64,000 nt of DNA from Gammaproteobacteria bacterium (lineage in GTDB: Bacteria > Pseudomonadota > Gammaproteobacteria > Chromatiales > Chromatiaceae). How positions within the stretch are numbered: position 1 is the first letter of the stretch; the number at the start of each line of letters is the position of its first letter. The notes under the pieces are model-generated. The model ran no database searches and was not told where the DNA came from. It saw only the letters and a list, made by a program, of their open reading frames with translations. Both the position numbers and the translations under genes were made by a program. The stretch spans positions 17,721 through 81,720 of the forward strand of contig JAGRGY010000046.1 of NCBI GenBank assembly GCA_020445255.1, in the 5' to 3' direction. Shown here piece by piece: positions 50,134-60,672 of the stretch.

Positions 50134-50859
50134 TCACAGGCGGAAATTTTCGCCCAGGTAGACCGAGCGGACGCGCGGGTCTTCGAGAATCTCGTTCGGC
50201 GTTCCCTGGGCAAGCACGGCACCTTCGTTGATGATGTAGGCGCGGGCGCAGATGCCGAGTGTCTCGCGCACGTTGTGATCCGTGATCAGGATGCCGATTC
50301 CACGCCCGGCGAGTTCGGCGATGATGCGCTGGATGTCCAGGACAGAGATCGGGTCGATGCCCGCGAAGGGTTCGTCGAGCAGGATATAGCGGGGCTCGAC
50401 GGCCAGTGCACGCGCGATCTCGAGGCGCCGGCGTTCGCCGCCCGACAGGCTGATCGCCGGGTTGTCGCTGAGGTGGCCGATGCCGAATTCATGCAGCAGC
50501 ACGTCGCACAATGCGCGGCGCTCGGTGCGGTCCAGGTCGTCGCGCACCTCGAGCACCGCCATCACGTTGTGGCGCACGCTCAGGCGACGGAATATCGACG
50601 GTTCCTGGGCCAGGTAGCCGAGACCGAGGCGGGCGCGCACGTGCATCGGGCTGTCGGTCACGTCGTGTGATCCGATCAGCACACGACCACGGTCGACTGG
50701 AATCAGGCCGGCCATCATGTAGAAGGTCGTGGTCTTGCCAGCGCCGTTGGGACCCAGCAGGCCCACGACCTCGCCGGCGGCGACGCGCAGCGACACGCCG
50801 TTGACGACGGTGCGTCCGCGGTAAGCCTTGACGAGGTCTTCAGCGGCGAGCTGGCTCAT
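50134..50859 (-). CDS. lptB: LPS export ABC transporter ATPase LptB
   Basis: 241 residues. Walker [10 protein letters not shown], signature [15 protein letters not shown], Walker [16 protein letters not shown]-loop [10 protein letters not shown]. It powers extraction of LPS from the inner membrane with LptF and LptG. It lies 22 nt after lptA and before rpoN on the same strand, as in most gammaproteobacteria. Confidence 0.97.
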   Translation of the reverse strand: MSQLAAEDLVKAYRGRTVVNGVSLRVAAGEVVGLLGPNGAGKTTTFYMMAGLIPVDRGRVLIGSHDVTDSPMHVRARLGLGYLAQEPSIFRRLSVRHNVMAVLEVRDDLDRTERRALCDVLLHEFGIGHLSDNPAISLSGGERRRLEIARALAVEPRYILLDEPFAGIDPISVLDIQRIIAELAGRGIGILITDHNVRETLGICARAYIINEGAVLAQGTPNEILEDPRVRSVYLGENFRL

Positions 50860-50881
50860 GGCGCCCGATGTGCGTGCCGGC

Positions 50882-51427
50882 CTATTGCCCCGGCGCCTGG
50901 ATCGATATCCGCACCCGCTGCTTGCCTTGCGCCGCGGCGCCGGCCTTGACCACCGAGCGCACACGGTCGTACACGATGCGATCGCTGGCCATGCGGTCCT
51001 GGCCCTGAATCAGTACCGCGTCGCCGGTCATGACGAGGTTCTCGCTGCCGACCTCGTATTCGACCTGCTTGGCTTCGCCTTTGACGGGGCCTTTGGTCGA
51101 CTGCTGTTCGAAATGCACCGGTGCGCCGCGTGCGACGATCTTCGACGTTTTGCGGTCCTGCTGGTACACCGTGACGATGTCGGCACGGACGTGGATCGAG
51201 CCCTGGCGCAGGTCGACGTCACCCTTGTAGACGCTGATGCCTTTGCCCTCGTCGATGTCGACGCTGTCGGCAGCCAGTTCGATGGGTTGCTGGCGGTCGG
51301 ATTCGAGTGCCGGCGACAGCGCCGGGGTGAGACACAGGGCCAGCGCCACGAGCAGCGTACGGCCGCGGGTGCCGATCTCCGCCAGGGTGGGTGCTTGATC
51401 ATTCGGCATGTGTCGCGCCCGGTACAT
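50882..51427 (-). CDS. lptA: Periplasmic LPS-bridge protein LptA
   Basis: 181 residues. Signal peptide ([18 protein letters not shown]) then an OstA/LptA beta-jellyroll ([28 protein letters not shown]). It forms the periplasmic bridge between LptC and LptD. The ATG at 51427 is preferred because AAAGG lies just upstream, although it overlaps lptC by 29 nt; the next Met (51409) overlaps by 11 nt and has no clear ribosome-binding site. Confidence 0.93.
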   Translation of the reverse strand: MYRARHMPNDQAPTLAEIGTRGRTLLVALALCLTPALSPALESDRQQPIELAADSVDIDEGKGISVYKGDVDLRQGSIHVRADIVTVYQQDRKTSKIVARGAPVHFEQQSTKGPVKGEAKQVEYEVGSENLVMTGDAVLIQGQDRMASDRIVYDRVRSVVKAGAAAQGKQRVRISIQAPGQ

Positions 51428-51983
51428 AGTGGCCTTTCACCTGAGACAGAAACTTTATCCGCGACGGGGGCCGCAGCCATGCCTGCATGCCGACGGCGTC
51501 GAGCCAGTCGCGGTCGGTTTCTACCCTAACCTTTTCATCTGTTTCCGCATAGTCCTGCTGCGGCTGTACGCGCAGGTTGCGGGTGTCGATACGCACGGGG
51601 CGGTTGCGGGCATCACCGTCGCGCATGATCGCGACGTCGCCGCTGAGCAGCACGAGTTCGCCGTCGGCGGAGATCAACGCGCTCTGCGAGCGCACGTCCC
51701 AGGGTGGTGACTCGAGTTGGAATACCTGCAGCTGTGGCTGCTGCAGTTCGGTGGTGTCGTCATCGGTGTAGTGGTGCGCGCGCTCGGCCTGCAGTCGATG
51801 CGCGGGTTGCCCGGTTTCGTTCATCTGGGTCACATCGAAACCGCGGATGTAGTAGTCGATCTCGCGTGGGCCGCTTTTCTGTTGGGTCTGCTCGGGCGCG
51901 GGCGGTTCGGCATCACGCAGCCACCAACTGACGATCGCGGCGGCAACGAGCAGCAGGGCGAGGATGGGACGGTAGCGGCGCAC
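51399..51983 (-). CDS. lptC: LPS export protein LptC
   Basis: 194 residues. One N-terminal membrane anchor (ILALLLVAAAIVSWWL) and a periplasmic beta-jellyroll (DYYIRGFDVTQMNETGQPAHRLQAE). It receives LPS from LptB2FG and passes it to LptA. It starts 8 nt after the kdsC stop and overlaps lptA at its end. Confidence 0.94.
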   Translation of the reverse strand: MRRYRPILALLLVAAAIVSWWLRDAEPPAPEQTQQKSGPREIDYYIRGFDVTQMNETGQPAHRLQAERAHHYTDDDTTELQQPQLQVFQLESPPWDVRSQSALISADGELVLLSGDVAIMRDGDARNRPVRIDTRNLRVQPQQDYAETDEKVRVETDRDWLDAVGMQAWLRPPSRIKFLSQVKGHYVPGATHAE

Positions 51984-51990
51984 GTGCCGA

Positions 51991-52515
51991 TCAGGCCGTG
52001 TACAGCTGCATCAGCCGCTGCAGGTTGCCCTGCGCGTCCATGATGAGTTCGCACACCTCGCGCGCGGCTCCGCGCCCACCACCACTCGGTGTGATCCAGT
52101 GCGCGTGCTGCTTGGCGAGTTCGTGCGCGTCCTGTACGGCGATCGCGAGGCCGACCTTGGTCATCACGGGCAGGTCGACGACATCGTCACCGACATACGC
52201 GATCTGCTCGTCGCTGAACCCCGTGAGCTGTTTGAGTTCTTCGTAGGCGGGGAGCTTTTGCCGCTTGCCCTGGTAGAGGCGCTCGATGCCCAGGCTGGCC
52301 ATGCGGATGCGCACGACCTCTGAGGTGCGCCCGGTGATGATGGCGATCTGCACCCCGGTCTCCTGCAGCATCACCATGCCGTGGCCGTCCTTGGAATTGA
52401 ACGCCTTGTACTCCTGGCCATCGTCGCCGATGAACAGGCTGCCGTCGGTGAGCACGCCGTCGACATCGAAAATGATCAGGCGGATGGCCGCGGCCTTGTG
52501 CTGAATGTCCTGCAT
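51991..52515 (-). CDS. kdsC: 3-deoxy-D-manno-octulosonate 8-phosphate phosphatase KdsC
   Basis: 174 residues, HAD superfamily without cap. Motif I DVDGVLTDG with the nucleophile Asp, motif II ITGR, motif IV GDDVVDLPVM. It removes phosphate from Kdo 8-phosphate in LPS core synthesis. It follows kdsD (28-nt gap) and precedes lptC. Confidence 0.96.
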   Translation of the reverse strand: MQDIQHKAAAIRLIIFDVDGVLTDGSLFIGDDGQEYKAFNSKDGHGMVMLQETGVQIAIITGRTSEVVRIRMASLGIERLYQGKRQKLPAYEELKQLTGFSDEQIAYVGDDVVDLPVMTKVGLAIAVQDAHELAKQHAHWITPSGGGRGAAREVCELIMDAQGNLQRLMQLYTA

Positions 52516-52543
52516 AGTTATTGCTTCCTGGGCTGGGGTCCGA

Positions 52544-53521
52544 TCACACCACGCCCGCGCGCAGCAGGTCGTGCATGTTGAGTGCGCCACACAGGCGATC
52601 ATTGGCATCGATCACGAGCAGGGCGTTGATCTTCTTCTGCTCCATCAGGTTGAGCGCCTCGACGGCGAGACGATCGGGCGCGATGCGTTTGCCACCCGGC
52701 GTCATGACGTCGGCGACCGTTGCCGCGCGCACGTCGACACCGCGATCGAGGCAGCGGCGCAGGTCGCCGTCGGTGAATACGCCGACCGCGTGGCCGTGGT
52801 CGTCGACCACGGCGGTCATGCCGAGGCCTTTCGCCGTCATTTCCATGAGCGCGTCGCGCAGCGGTGCATCGGGATGCACGGCAGGGATCCGCTCTCCCTT
52901 GTGCATGATGTCGTACACGTGCAGTAACAGACGGCGGCCGAGGCTTCCGCCGGGGTGCGACAGCGCGAAGTCCTCGGCGGTGAAGCCGCGTGCCTCGAGT
53001 AGTGCGATCGCGAGCGCATCGCCCATCACTAGCGCGGCCGTGGTGCTCGCGGTCGGTGCGAGGTCGAGCGGACAGGCTTCCTTGGCGACGCTGACATCGA
53101 GGCTCACATTGGCTTCGCGCGCCAGCGTCGATGTCGGTTTCCCCGTCATGCTGATCAACGGCGCCCCCATGCGCTTGATCAGCGGCACGATGGTGACGAT
53201 CTCGCTGGTCTCGCCCGAATTGGACAGTGCCAGAACCACGTCGTTCGGCGTGATCATGCCGAGGTCGCCGTGGCTGGCCTCGCCGGGGTGGACGAAGAAG
53301 GCGGGACTGCCGGTGCTCGCCAGGGTCGCGGCGATCTTGTTGGCGATGTGTCCGGATTTGCCCATGCCGGTGACCACGATGCGGCCCTCGCAGGCGAGCA
53401 GGTAGGTGCACGCGCGCACGAAATCGTCGTCGATGCGGGCCTCGAGAGCGCGCACGGCTTCATTTTCTATTTTGATGACGCTGACCGCGGATCGGCGAAG
53501 TTCGTCGGCGTTGGGACTCAT
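52544..53521 (-). CDS. kdsD: Arabinose-5-phosphate isomerase KdsD
   Basis: 325 residues. SIS domain (about 35-175; GRIVVTGMGKSGHIANKIAATLASTG split across the active-site loop, ALSNSGETSEI) followed by two CBS domains (about 205-325). It makes arabinose 5-phosphate, the first committed step to Kdo. It lies between yrbG and kdsC on the same strand. Confidence 0.96.
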   Translation of the reverse strand: MSPNADELRRSAVSVIKIENEAVRALEARIDDDFVRACTYLLACEGRIVVTGMGKSGHIANKIAATLASTGSPAFFVHPGEASHGDLGMITPNDVVLALSNSGETSEIVTIVPLIKRMGAPLISMTGKPTSTLAREANVSLDVSVAKEACPLDLAPTASTTAALVMGDALAIALLEARGFTAEDFALSHPGGSLGRRLLLHVYDIMHKGERIPAVHPDAPLRDALMEMTAKGLGMTAVVDDHGHAVGVFTDGDLRRCLDRGVDVRAATVADVMTPGGKRIAPDRLAVEALNLMEQKKINALLVIDANDRLCGALNMHDLLRAGVV

Positions 53522-53553
53522 CGTTGGTCCTTGTTCGAAGTGGGCCGGGCGGT

Positions 53554-54525
53554 TCAGGCTGCTTGTGCGTGCCAGATCAGCCAGCTCTGGTACGCGATGA
53601 AACAGGCCAGCAGCAGGCCGCCCTCCGTACGGTTGATGATGCCATGGGTCTGAGTGCCACGCCCCATGATGAACAGTGCCAGTGTCAGTGCCAGCATGAC
53701 CAGCATATCGCGTTCGGCGACCTCGGCCGGGATTCCGCCGGGTGCGAGGAGACCGGGCACGCCGAGCACGGCGAGCAGGTTCCAGATGTTGGAACCGACG
53801 ATGTTGCCGATTGCCAGGTCGTGTTCTTTCTTGATTGCGCTCATGACGCTGGCCGCGAGTTCCGGCAGGCTGGTGCCGATGGCGACGATCGTGAGACCGA
53901 TCAACAAGTCGCTGACACCGAGCGCCGTGGCGATTTCGACGGCGCCCCAGACGAGCATGCGCGAACTCGCGATCAGCGTGACCAGACCGACGACGAACCA
54001 GACCGTCGCCTTGAGATTGCTGAGATCGCTCGGAATCTCGGCCTCGATCTCTTCGGCCAGCGGATCGTGGTCGCGCCGCTTCTGGCCGATGCGGATGAGC
54101 GCCAGCATCGTCAGCGCGAGGGCGATCAGCAGCAGCACGCCGTCGATGCGGCCGAGGTCGTCGTCGATCAGCAGTACGAAGGTGCCGACGCTGACGGCGA
54201 GCAGCAGCGGGTATTCGCGTCGCAGCATGTCGGACTTCACCATCAACGGCGCGATCAGTGCGGTGGTGCCGAGAATCAGTGCGATGTTGGCGATATTGGA
54301 GCCGATGGCATTACCCACGGCCAAGCCGGTGTTGCCTTGTATCGCTGCCATCGCCGAGACCAGGATCTCGGGCGCCGAGGTGCCGAAACCGACGATGGTC
54401 AGGCCAATTAGCAGGGGGGGTACGCCAAGGTTGCGGGCGAGGGCGGCGGCACCGATCACGAAGCGGTCGGCACCCCAGACGAGCAGCGCGAAACCCAGCA
54501 GGATGGAGCCGACGGCAAGCAGCAT
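53554..54525 (-). CDS. YrbG-family calcium/sodium:cation antiporter
   Basis: 323 residues, about ten transmembrane helices in two halves, each with the CaCA alpha-repeat motif (GTSAPEILVSAMAAIQGNTGLAVGN and GTSLPELAASVMSAIKKEHDLAIGN, each shown only partly conserved around the Glu). A charged cytoplasmic loop lies near 150-170. It is an inner-membrane Ca2+ or K+ exchanger of the YrbG group; its position next to kdsD is conserved. Confidence 0.93.
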   Translation of the reverse strand: MLLAVGSILLGFALLVWGADRFVIGAAALARNLGVPPLLIGLTIVGFGTSAPEILVSAMAAIQGNTGLAVGNAIGSNIANIALILGTTALIAPLMVKSDMLRREYPLLLAVSVGTFVLLIDDDLGRIDGVLLLIALALTMLALIRIGQKRRDHDPLAEEIEAEIPSDLSNLKATVWFVVGLVTLIASSRMLVWGAVEIATALGVSDLLIGLTIVAIGTSLPELAASVMSAIKKEHDLAIGNIVGSNIWNLLAVLGVPGLLAPGGIPAEVAERDMLVMLALTLALFIMGRGTQTHGIINRTEGGLLLACFIAYQSWLIWHAQAA

Positions 54526-54632
54526 TTCAGAGCAATCAGGGGGAAACTACGGGAACGCGGATTGTGGCGAAACGCGTGCGGCTTGTCCAAGTGCGGCCAC
54601 GGCAACACGCGCGCCGCTGTATCGCGTCGATG

Positions 54633-54818
54633 TCAGTCGGCACTGACCTTCGTCGCGCCACAGCGGGTGCAGCGATAGCGGGTGACCAGGTGGCCGAGTT
54701 TGACGTCGAATACCGAGGCCTTGTCGACTTCCCACTTGTGGTGGCCGTTGCGACACAGCGTATTGCCACGATGGCGTTCGCTGGCTTTGCGCGGCTTGAA
54801 AGGTAGAATCTCGCCCAT
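54633..54818 (-). CDS. Small zinc-ribbon protein (61 aa)
   Basis: 61 residues. Two metal-binding clusters are evident: LCRNGHHKWEV near the middle and YRCTRCGATK near the end, giving a Cys/His zinc ribbon. The start at 54818 (MGEILPFKP) gives the compact protein; a frame to 54857 adds 13 residues that would overlap the divergent gene. It is co-directional with yrbG, 107 nt away, and starts only 37 nt from the divergent DUF72-like gene. Function unknown. Confidence 0.7.
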   Translation of the reverse strand: MGEILPFKPRKASERHRGNTLCRNGHHKWEVDKASVFDVKLGHLVTRYRCTRCGATKVSAD

Positions 54819-54855
54819 ACAGTGTTCCCGCCGTCCCTTGATCCACAGGCTGGCC

Positions 54856-55410
54856 ATGTCGAATTTTAACCCGCCGCGGCGCCTGCTGCTCGGTACCGTG
54901 GGCTGGGAGCGCGCCGACTGGCTCGCTGGCTATTATCCCGATGACTTGCCGCCCGATTGGCGTCTGGCCTATTACGGCAACGATTGCGATTGCGTGTTCA
55001 TTCCCGGCCACGTGTGGCGCGCGGCCGACAGCGACCTGTTGCGGGAACAATTCGCTCAGCGGCCGTCGGGGTTGCGTTGTTTCGTCGACCTGGGTGCTGC
55101 GCAGGCACATGAGTGTGCCTGGCTCGAGCTGCTCGATCCCGAGCGCGATGTGCTGCTGGGTGACGCCATCGACGAGCATGATGGGCGCTTCGCGCGATGG
55201 CGGGCTGACGGCCGCGATACGTGGCGTGACCCGCGGTCGGGTGCGTGTCTCGTGCTCTGGCAGGCTCTCGAGGACGACCTGCGCGCATGGCGCAGGCGGG
55301 CCGAGCAGCTTGATGCGGATACGCGTGCGCTGATCATCGATGGTGACGGGGTCGGACCCGGCCGGGTGGGCGAGTTGCGTACGCTTCTCGAGTTGCTGGG
55401 GCGCGCCTGA
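54856..55410 (+). CDS. Short DUF72-like protein
   Basis: 184 residues. The N-terminus (LLGTVGWERADWLAGYYPDDLPPDW, LAYYGNDCDCVFIP) resembles the start of DUF72 proteins, which form a TIM barrel of about 240-300 residues. Here the C-terminal half is acidic and variable (LLDPERDVLLGDAIDEHDG, LIIDGDGVGPGRVGEL), so it may be a reduced or divergent member. The ATG at 54856 was chosen; the frame extends upstream without similarity. It precedes mlaF by 103 nt on the same strand. Function unknown. Confidence 0.6.
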   Translation: MSNFNPPRRLLLGTVGWERADWLAGYYPDDLPPDWRLAYYGNDCDCVFIPGHVWRAADSDLLREQFAQRPSGLRCFVDLGAAQAHECAWLELLDPERDVLLGDAIDEHDGRFARWRADGRDTWRDPRSGACLVLWQALEDDLRAWRRRAEQLDADTRALIIDGDGVGPGRVGELRTLLELLGRA

Positions 55411-55513
55411 CCGGCCTTGACGCCCCTGGACATGCCACCGACAATCCGTCGTTTGCACAACACTTGGCCGGGATGCACACGGATTGCCCCACCTCTTCCG
55501 GCCCCAGGTAGTG

Positions 55514-56335
55514 ATGAGTCCCAACCCCGCCACAACAGATATCCTGGTACGGATTCGCGGCCTCAGGTTCAACCGCGGCAGCAAGGTCATTTTCGACGGC
55601 GTCGATCTTGATATCCCGCGCGGCGGCGTGACGGCGATCATGGGTCCGTCCGGCACGGGAAAGACCACGCTGCTCAAGTTGATCGGCGGGCAGTTGCGCC
55701 CCGATGCCGGCACGATCGAGGTCGATGGGCTCAACGTGCATGCATTGTCGACGCGTGACCTGTATCGCCTGCGCATCCGCATGGGCATGCTATTCCAGAG
55801 CGGCGCGCTGCTCACGGATCTGAGCGTGTTCGACAATGTTGCCTATCCGCTGCGTGAGCACACGCGGCTGAACCCCTCGATGATCCGCAAGCTGGTGCTG
55901 CTGAAGCTCGAAGCCGTGGGTCTGCGTGGCGCCCATCATCTGATGCCGGCGCAATTGTCGGGTGGCATGGCGCGCCGCGTCGCCATGGCGCGGGCGATCG
56001 CGCTCGACCCGATGATGATCATGTATGACGAGCCTTTCACGGGACAGGACCCGATCTCGATGGGCGTGCTCGTGCGTCTGATCCGGCGCCTCAACGATGC
56101 TGCCGACATCAGCAGTATCGTGGTTTCGCACGACGTCAAGGAAACCCTGTCGATTGCTGACCTGGCCTACGTGATATCGGACGGCAGGGTCATCGAGGCG
56201 GGGTCGCCGCACAAGCTCAATGCGAGCGAAAACCCATCGACGCGGCAGTTCATCGACGGGCTGCCGGACGGCCCGGTGGCGTTCCACTACGGCGCGCCGG
56301 CGCTCGACGCCGACCTGTTCGAGGATGCCCTGTGA
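55514..56335 (+). CDS. mlaF: Phospholipid transport ABC ATPase MlaF
   Basis: 273 residues. Walker A GPSGTGKTT, signature LSGGMARRVAMARA, Walker B MMIMYDEPFTGQDPI, H-loop VVSHDVKET. It drives lipid movement by the MlaFEDB complex in the inner membrane. The ATG at 55514 has AGGT a few nt upstream. It begins the mlaFEDCB operon and overlaps mlaE by 4 nt. Confidence 0.97.
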   Translation: MSPNPATTDILVRIRGLRFNRGSKVIFDGVDLDIPRGGVTAIMGPSGTGKTTLLKLIGGQLRPDAGTIEVDGLNVHALSTRDLYRLRIRMGMLFQSGALLTDLSVFDNVAYPLREHTRLNPSMIRKLVLLKLEAVGLRGAHHLMPAQLSGGMARRVAMARAIALDPMMIMYDEPFTGQDPISMGVLVRLIRRLNDAADISSIVVSHDVKETLSIADLAYVISDGRVIEAGSPHKLNASENPSTRQFIDGLPDGPVAFHYGAPALDADLFEDAL

Positions 56336-57108
56336 TCACCTGGCTGGCAACGCTGGGCCGCGCCGGGCTGGCGAGCGCTGCGCGACTCGGGCGCGCGAAT
56401 CTGCTCATGCTCGCGATGTGGGGAGGGCTGCCGGCCATGCTGCGGCGCCCGCGACTGCTGCTCGACCAGATGTTTTCGGTCGGCGTGCTCACGGTGCTGA
56501 TCATCGCCGTGTCGGGAATCTTCGTCGGCATGGTGCTCGGCCTGCAGGGTTATTACATCCTCTCCCGCTTCGGCGCCGAGGCGACGCTGGGGGTCATGGT
56601 CGCGGCATCGCTGGTGCGTGAGCTGGGGCCGGTGGTGACGGCGTTGTTGTTCGCCGGGCGCGCCGGGTCGGCACTCGCGGCCGAGATCGGCCTGATGAAA
56701 TCGACCGAACAGCTGTCGGGTCTCGAGATGATGGCCGTAAACCCGCAGCACCGCGTGCTGACGCCGCGGTTGGTCGCCGGGATCCTGTCGATGCCATTGC
56801 TCGCCGCGATGTTCACGACACTTGGCGTGTATGGTGGATGGTTCGTCGGTGTCGGACTGCTCGGCGTCGACGACGGAACCTACTGGGCGCAGATGCAATC
56901 GCAGATCGATTGGCACGAGGATGTGCTCAATGGCGTCATCAAGTCGGTGGTGTTCGGTGTCGTCTGTACCTGGATTGCCATCTTCCAGGGCTACGACTGC
57001 GTGCCGACATCCGAAGGCGTGAGCCGGGCGACCACGCGCACCGTGGTGCATTCTTCGCTGGCCGTCCTCGGCCTCGATTTCGTATTGACGGCGCTGATGT
57101 TCAACTGA
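56332..57108 (+). CDS. mlaE: Phospholipid transport permease MlaE
   Basis: 258 residues, several transmembrane helices. Family motifs: VLTVLIIAVSGIFVGMVLGLQGYY, LGPVVTALLFAGRAGSALAAEIGLMK, MAVNPQHRVLTPRLVAG. It begins with GTG at 56332, overlapping mlaF by 4 nt (GTGA), so translation is coupled. It is the membrane core of the Mla complex. Confidence 0.97.
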   Translation: MITWLATLGRAGLASAARLGRANLLMLAMWGGLPAMLRRPRLLLDQMFSVGVLTVLIIAVSGIFVGMVLGLQGYYILSRFGAEATLGVMVAASLVRELGPVVTALLFAGRAGSALAAEIGLMKSTEQLSGLEMMAVNPQHRVLTPRLVAGILSMPLLAAMFTTLGVYGGWFVGVGLLGVDDGTYWAQMQSQIDWHEDVLNGVIKSVVFGVVCTWIAIFQGYDCVPTSEGVSRATTRTVVHSSLAVLGLDFVLTALMFN

Positions 57109-57123
57109 GCGCGGGAACTGGAT

Positions 57124-57594
57124 ATGTCGAAAACCACACAATTGGAAATCCTGGTCGGCGCCTTTATGGCCGCCGGCTTCGTCGCGCTGTTCTTTCTCGC
57201 GATGCAGGTGAGCAACCTGGGCACGGTGAATTCGGGCGATGCGTACCGGATCACGGCACGTTTCGACAACATCGGCGGTCTAAAGGCCAAGGCGCCGGTG
57301 ACGTTGGCCGGGGTCGAAGTCGGCCGGGTGCTGGATATTTACTTCGATTCCAAGGACTTTCGCGCGGTTGCCGTTTTGGGAATCTATTCCCAATATAACC
57401 AGATTCCTGATGATACATTCGCCAAGATCCTGACCGCGGGGCTGCTCGGTGAGCAATACGTGGGTCTCGATCCGGGTGGCAGCGAGAGCGTGCTTAAAGA
57501 GGGCAGCGAGATTGCCGTTACGCAATCTGCCCTGGTCCTCGAAGAGGTCATCGGGCAGTTCATCTACGGCAAGGCGCAGGAAGGAGCAAACTGA
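57124..57594 (+). CDS. mlaD: MCE-domain lipid-binding protein MlaD
   Basis: 156 residues. An N-terminal membrane helix (LVGAFMAAGFVALFFLAM) anchors an MCE domain (YRITARFDNIGGLKAKAPVTLAGVEVGRV, ILTAGLLGEQYVGLDPG). MlaD forms a hexameric ring on MlaFE that hands lipids to and from MlaC. It follows mlaE by 15 nt and overlaps mlaC by 1 nt. Confidence 0.97.
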   Translation: MSKTTQLEILVGAFMAAGFVALFFLAMQVSNLGTVNSGDAYRITARFDNIGGLKAKAPVTLAGVEVGRVLDIYFDSKDFRAVAVLGIYSQYNQIPDDTFAKILTAGLLGEQYVGLDPGGSESVLKEGSEIAVTQSALVLEEVIGQFIYGKAQEGAN

Positions 57595-58211
57595 TGCGTG
57601 GTCTGACCGGAATCCGGACTTTGTTCGCGGCGCTGATCATGCTGTCGTCATGCGCGGTTGCCGCGATTGAGGACCCGCAGGCGCTCGTACGCCAGACCGG
57701 CGACAAGGTTCTGGCCGAGGTGAGTGCGCGCAAGGCCGAACTCGAGGCTGATCCGCGGCTCATCTATCCGCTCGTCGAAAGCACGGTATTGCCGCATTTC
57801 GACTTCCGCTCGATGTCGCAGTCGGCGCTCGGGCGTTTCTGGCGCGATGCCACCGATGCGCAGAAGGATGGTGTCACCCGCGAATTCCGCGAGCTCCTGG
57901 TCCGTACCTACGCCACGGCACTGCTCGGTTATTCCGGGCAGCAGATCGAATACCTGCCGGTGCAGTATGCCTCGGACGCCGACAACGTGATGATTCCGAC
58001 CCGGATCGCCTCGTCGGGTGCACCGCCGATCCCGATCAACTACCGCCTCAAACGCACCGATTCGCGCTGGTTGGTGTACGACGTGGTTATCGATGGCGTC
58101 AGTCTGATCACCAATTACCGCAGCCAGTTCACGACACTCGTGCGCCGTGGCGGTATCGATGGCCTGATCACAGCCCTCGCCGAGAAGAACCGCAATACGC
58201 CGGTCAAATGA
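57594..58211 (+). CDS. mlaC: Periplasmic phospholipid carrier MlaC
   Basis: 205 residues. Signal peptide (TLFAALIMLSSCAVAA) then the MlaC fold (VESTVLPHFDFRSMSQSALGRFW, YRLKRTDSRWLVYDVVIDGVSLITNYRSQF). It shuttles phospholipid between MlaA at the outer membrane and MlaFEDB. AAGGAG lies 7 nt before the ATG. It overlaps mlaB by 4 nt. Confidence 0.96.
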   Translation: MRGLTGIRTLFAALIMLSSCAVAAIEDPQALVRQTGDKVLAEVSARKAELEADPRLIYPLVESTVLPHFDFRSMSQSALGRFWRDATDAQKDGVTREFRELLVRTYATALLGYSGQQIEYLPVQYASDADNVMIPTRIASSGAPPIPINYRLKRTDSRWLVYDVVIDGVSLITNYRSQFTTLVRRGGIDGLITALAEKNRNTPVK

Positions 58212-58558
58212 GTGAAGCGCAGCTGACTGCCGCCGGCGACAGCCGCCTCGAGCTGTCGGGCACACTGGATTTCGCTTCGGTCCCGCAAATCTGGCCGGCA
58301 CTCGACGCTGCATTGCGCGATGGCACAACCTTGACCCTTGCCCTTGGCGGGGTAGAGCGCGCCAACAGTGCCGGTCTGGTGCTGCTCATCGAGGCGCTCG
58401 ACGTGGCGCGCGCGCGGGGTTGCACCTTGCATTTTTCCGACATGCCGGACGAGCTGCGCGACCTCGCGCACCTGTCCAACTGCGACGCCCTGGTCGGCAG
58501 TGGCAAGGGCGCGACCCAGGGCTCCGCGGCAGCGGCGCCACGCGCCGCCGACGACTGA
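58208..58558 (+). CDS. mlaB: STAS-domain protein MlaB
   Basis: 116 residues, STAS fold (LELSGTLDFASVPQIWPAL, LALGGVERANSAGLVLLIEAL). MlaB binds and stabilises MlaF on the cytoplasmic side. It ends the mla operon; in many relatives a BolA-type gene (ibaG) follows before murA, but none is present here. Confidence 0.93.
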   Translation: MSEAQLTAAGDSRLELSGTLDFASVPQIWPALDAALRDGTTLTLALGGVERANSAGLVLLIEALDVARARGCTLHFSDMPDELRDLAHLSNCDALVGSGKGATQGSAAAAPRAADD

Positions 58559-58592
58559 CCTCCCGCATTCCGCGCTTTTTCTTTATCATTAA

Positions 58593-59894
<1,302 letters not shown>

Positions 59895-59899
59895 GCATC

Positions 59900-60544
59900 A
59901 TGACGGTATCGATCGAAACACCGCTGACCATCGCATTGTCGAAGGGGCGCATCTTCAAAGACACCCTGCCGTTGCTGAAGCAGGCCGGCATCGAGCCGCT
60001 CGACGACCCGGAAACCAGCCGCAAGCTCATCCTCGACACCTCGCATCCGCTGGTGAAGTTCGTGCTGATCCGCGCCACCGACGTACCCACCTATGTGCAG
60101 TGGGGGGCGGCCGATATCGGTGTCGCCGGCAAGGACGTGCTCATGGAGCACGGCGGCGACGGGTTGTACGAGCCGCTGGATCTCAGGATCGCGCGCTGTC
60201 GCATGATGATCGCCGGCCGGCCGGGCGCGGACACCAGCGCGCGACGCCTGCGTATTGCCACCAAGTACGTCAACGCGGCGCGCGCGTTCTTCGCCGCACG
60301 TGGCCAGCAGGTCGAAGTCATCAAGCTTTACGGCTCCATGGAGCTCGCGCCGCTGGTCGGGCTTTCGGACCTGATCGTCGATCTCGTCGAGTCGGGCAAC
60401 ACGCTCAAGGCCAATGGCCTGATACCACTCGAACACATGCACGACATCAGCTCGCGCCTGGTCGTCAACAAGGCCTCGTGGAAGATGAAGCATGCGACGG
60501 TGCAGGCGCTGGTGACGGCACTGCGCGATGCGGTGGGCGACTGA
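59900..60544 (+). CDS. hisG: ATP phosphoribosyltransferase catalytic subunit HisG, short form
   Basis: 214 residues, the short HisG that works with HisZ. Motifs: [27 protein letters not shown] [10 protein letters not shown], and [23 protein letters not shown] ending. It makes phosphoribosyl-ATP, the first step of histidine synthesis. HisZ is not in the window. The ATG is 5 nt after the murA stop, so the two are probably one transcript. Confidence 0.96.
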   Translation: MTVSIETPLTIALSKGRIFKDTLPLLKQAGIEPLDDPETSRKLILDTSHPLVKFVLIRATDVPTYVQWGAADIGVAGKDVLMEHGGDGLYEPLDLRIARCRMMIAGRPGADTSARRLRIATKYVNAARAFFAARGQQVEVIKLYGSMELAPLVGLSDLIVDLVESGNTLKANGLIPLEHMHDISSRLVVNKASWKMKHATVQALVTALRDAVGD

Positions 60545-60546
60545 AC

Positions 60547-60575
60547 AGCCGCATGCCCGGAACACAGGTGCGGCT
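60547..60575 (+). repeat. Inverted repeat in the hisG-hisD gap
   Basis: AGCCGCA (60547-60553) pairs with TGCGGCT (60569-60575) around a 15-nt loop, just after the hisG stop in the 128-bp gap before hisD. There is no T-run and no His-rich leader peptide, so it is not a histidine attenuator. It may be an mRNA-stability or partial terminator element. Confidence 0.3.
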
Positions 60576-60672
60576 CCCGGACGATTCCCGGGTTTGGCCC
60601 GGCGCGCGAAGCGCGTATCGTTGCTGCACGACCGCGCGAGCGGACGACCCGTTTCCAACCCGGTGACTGACC

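Noticed and set aside
60545..60672. Histidine attenuator between hisG and hisD
   Set aside because: A hairpin exists but there is no leader peptide with His codons and no T-run.
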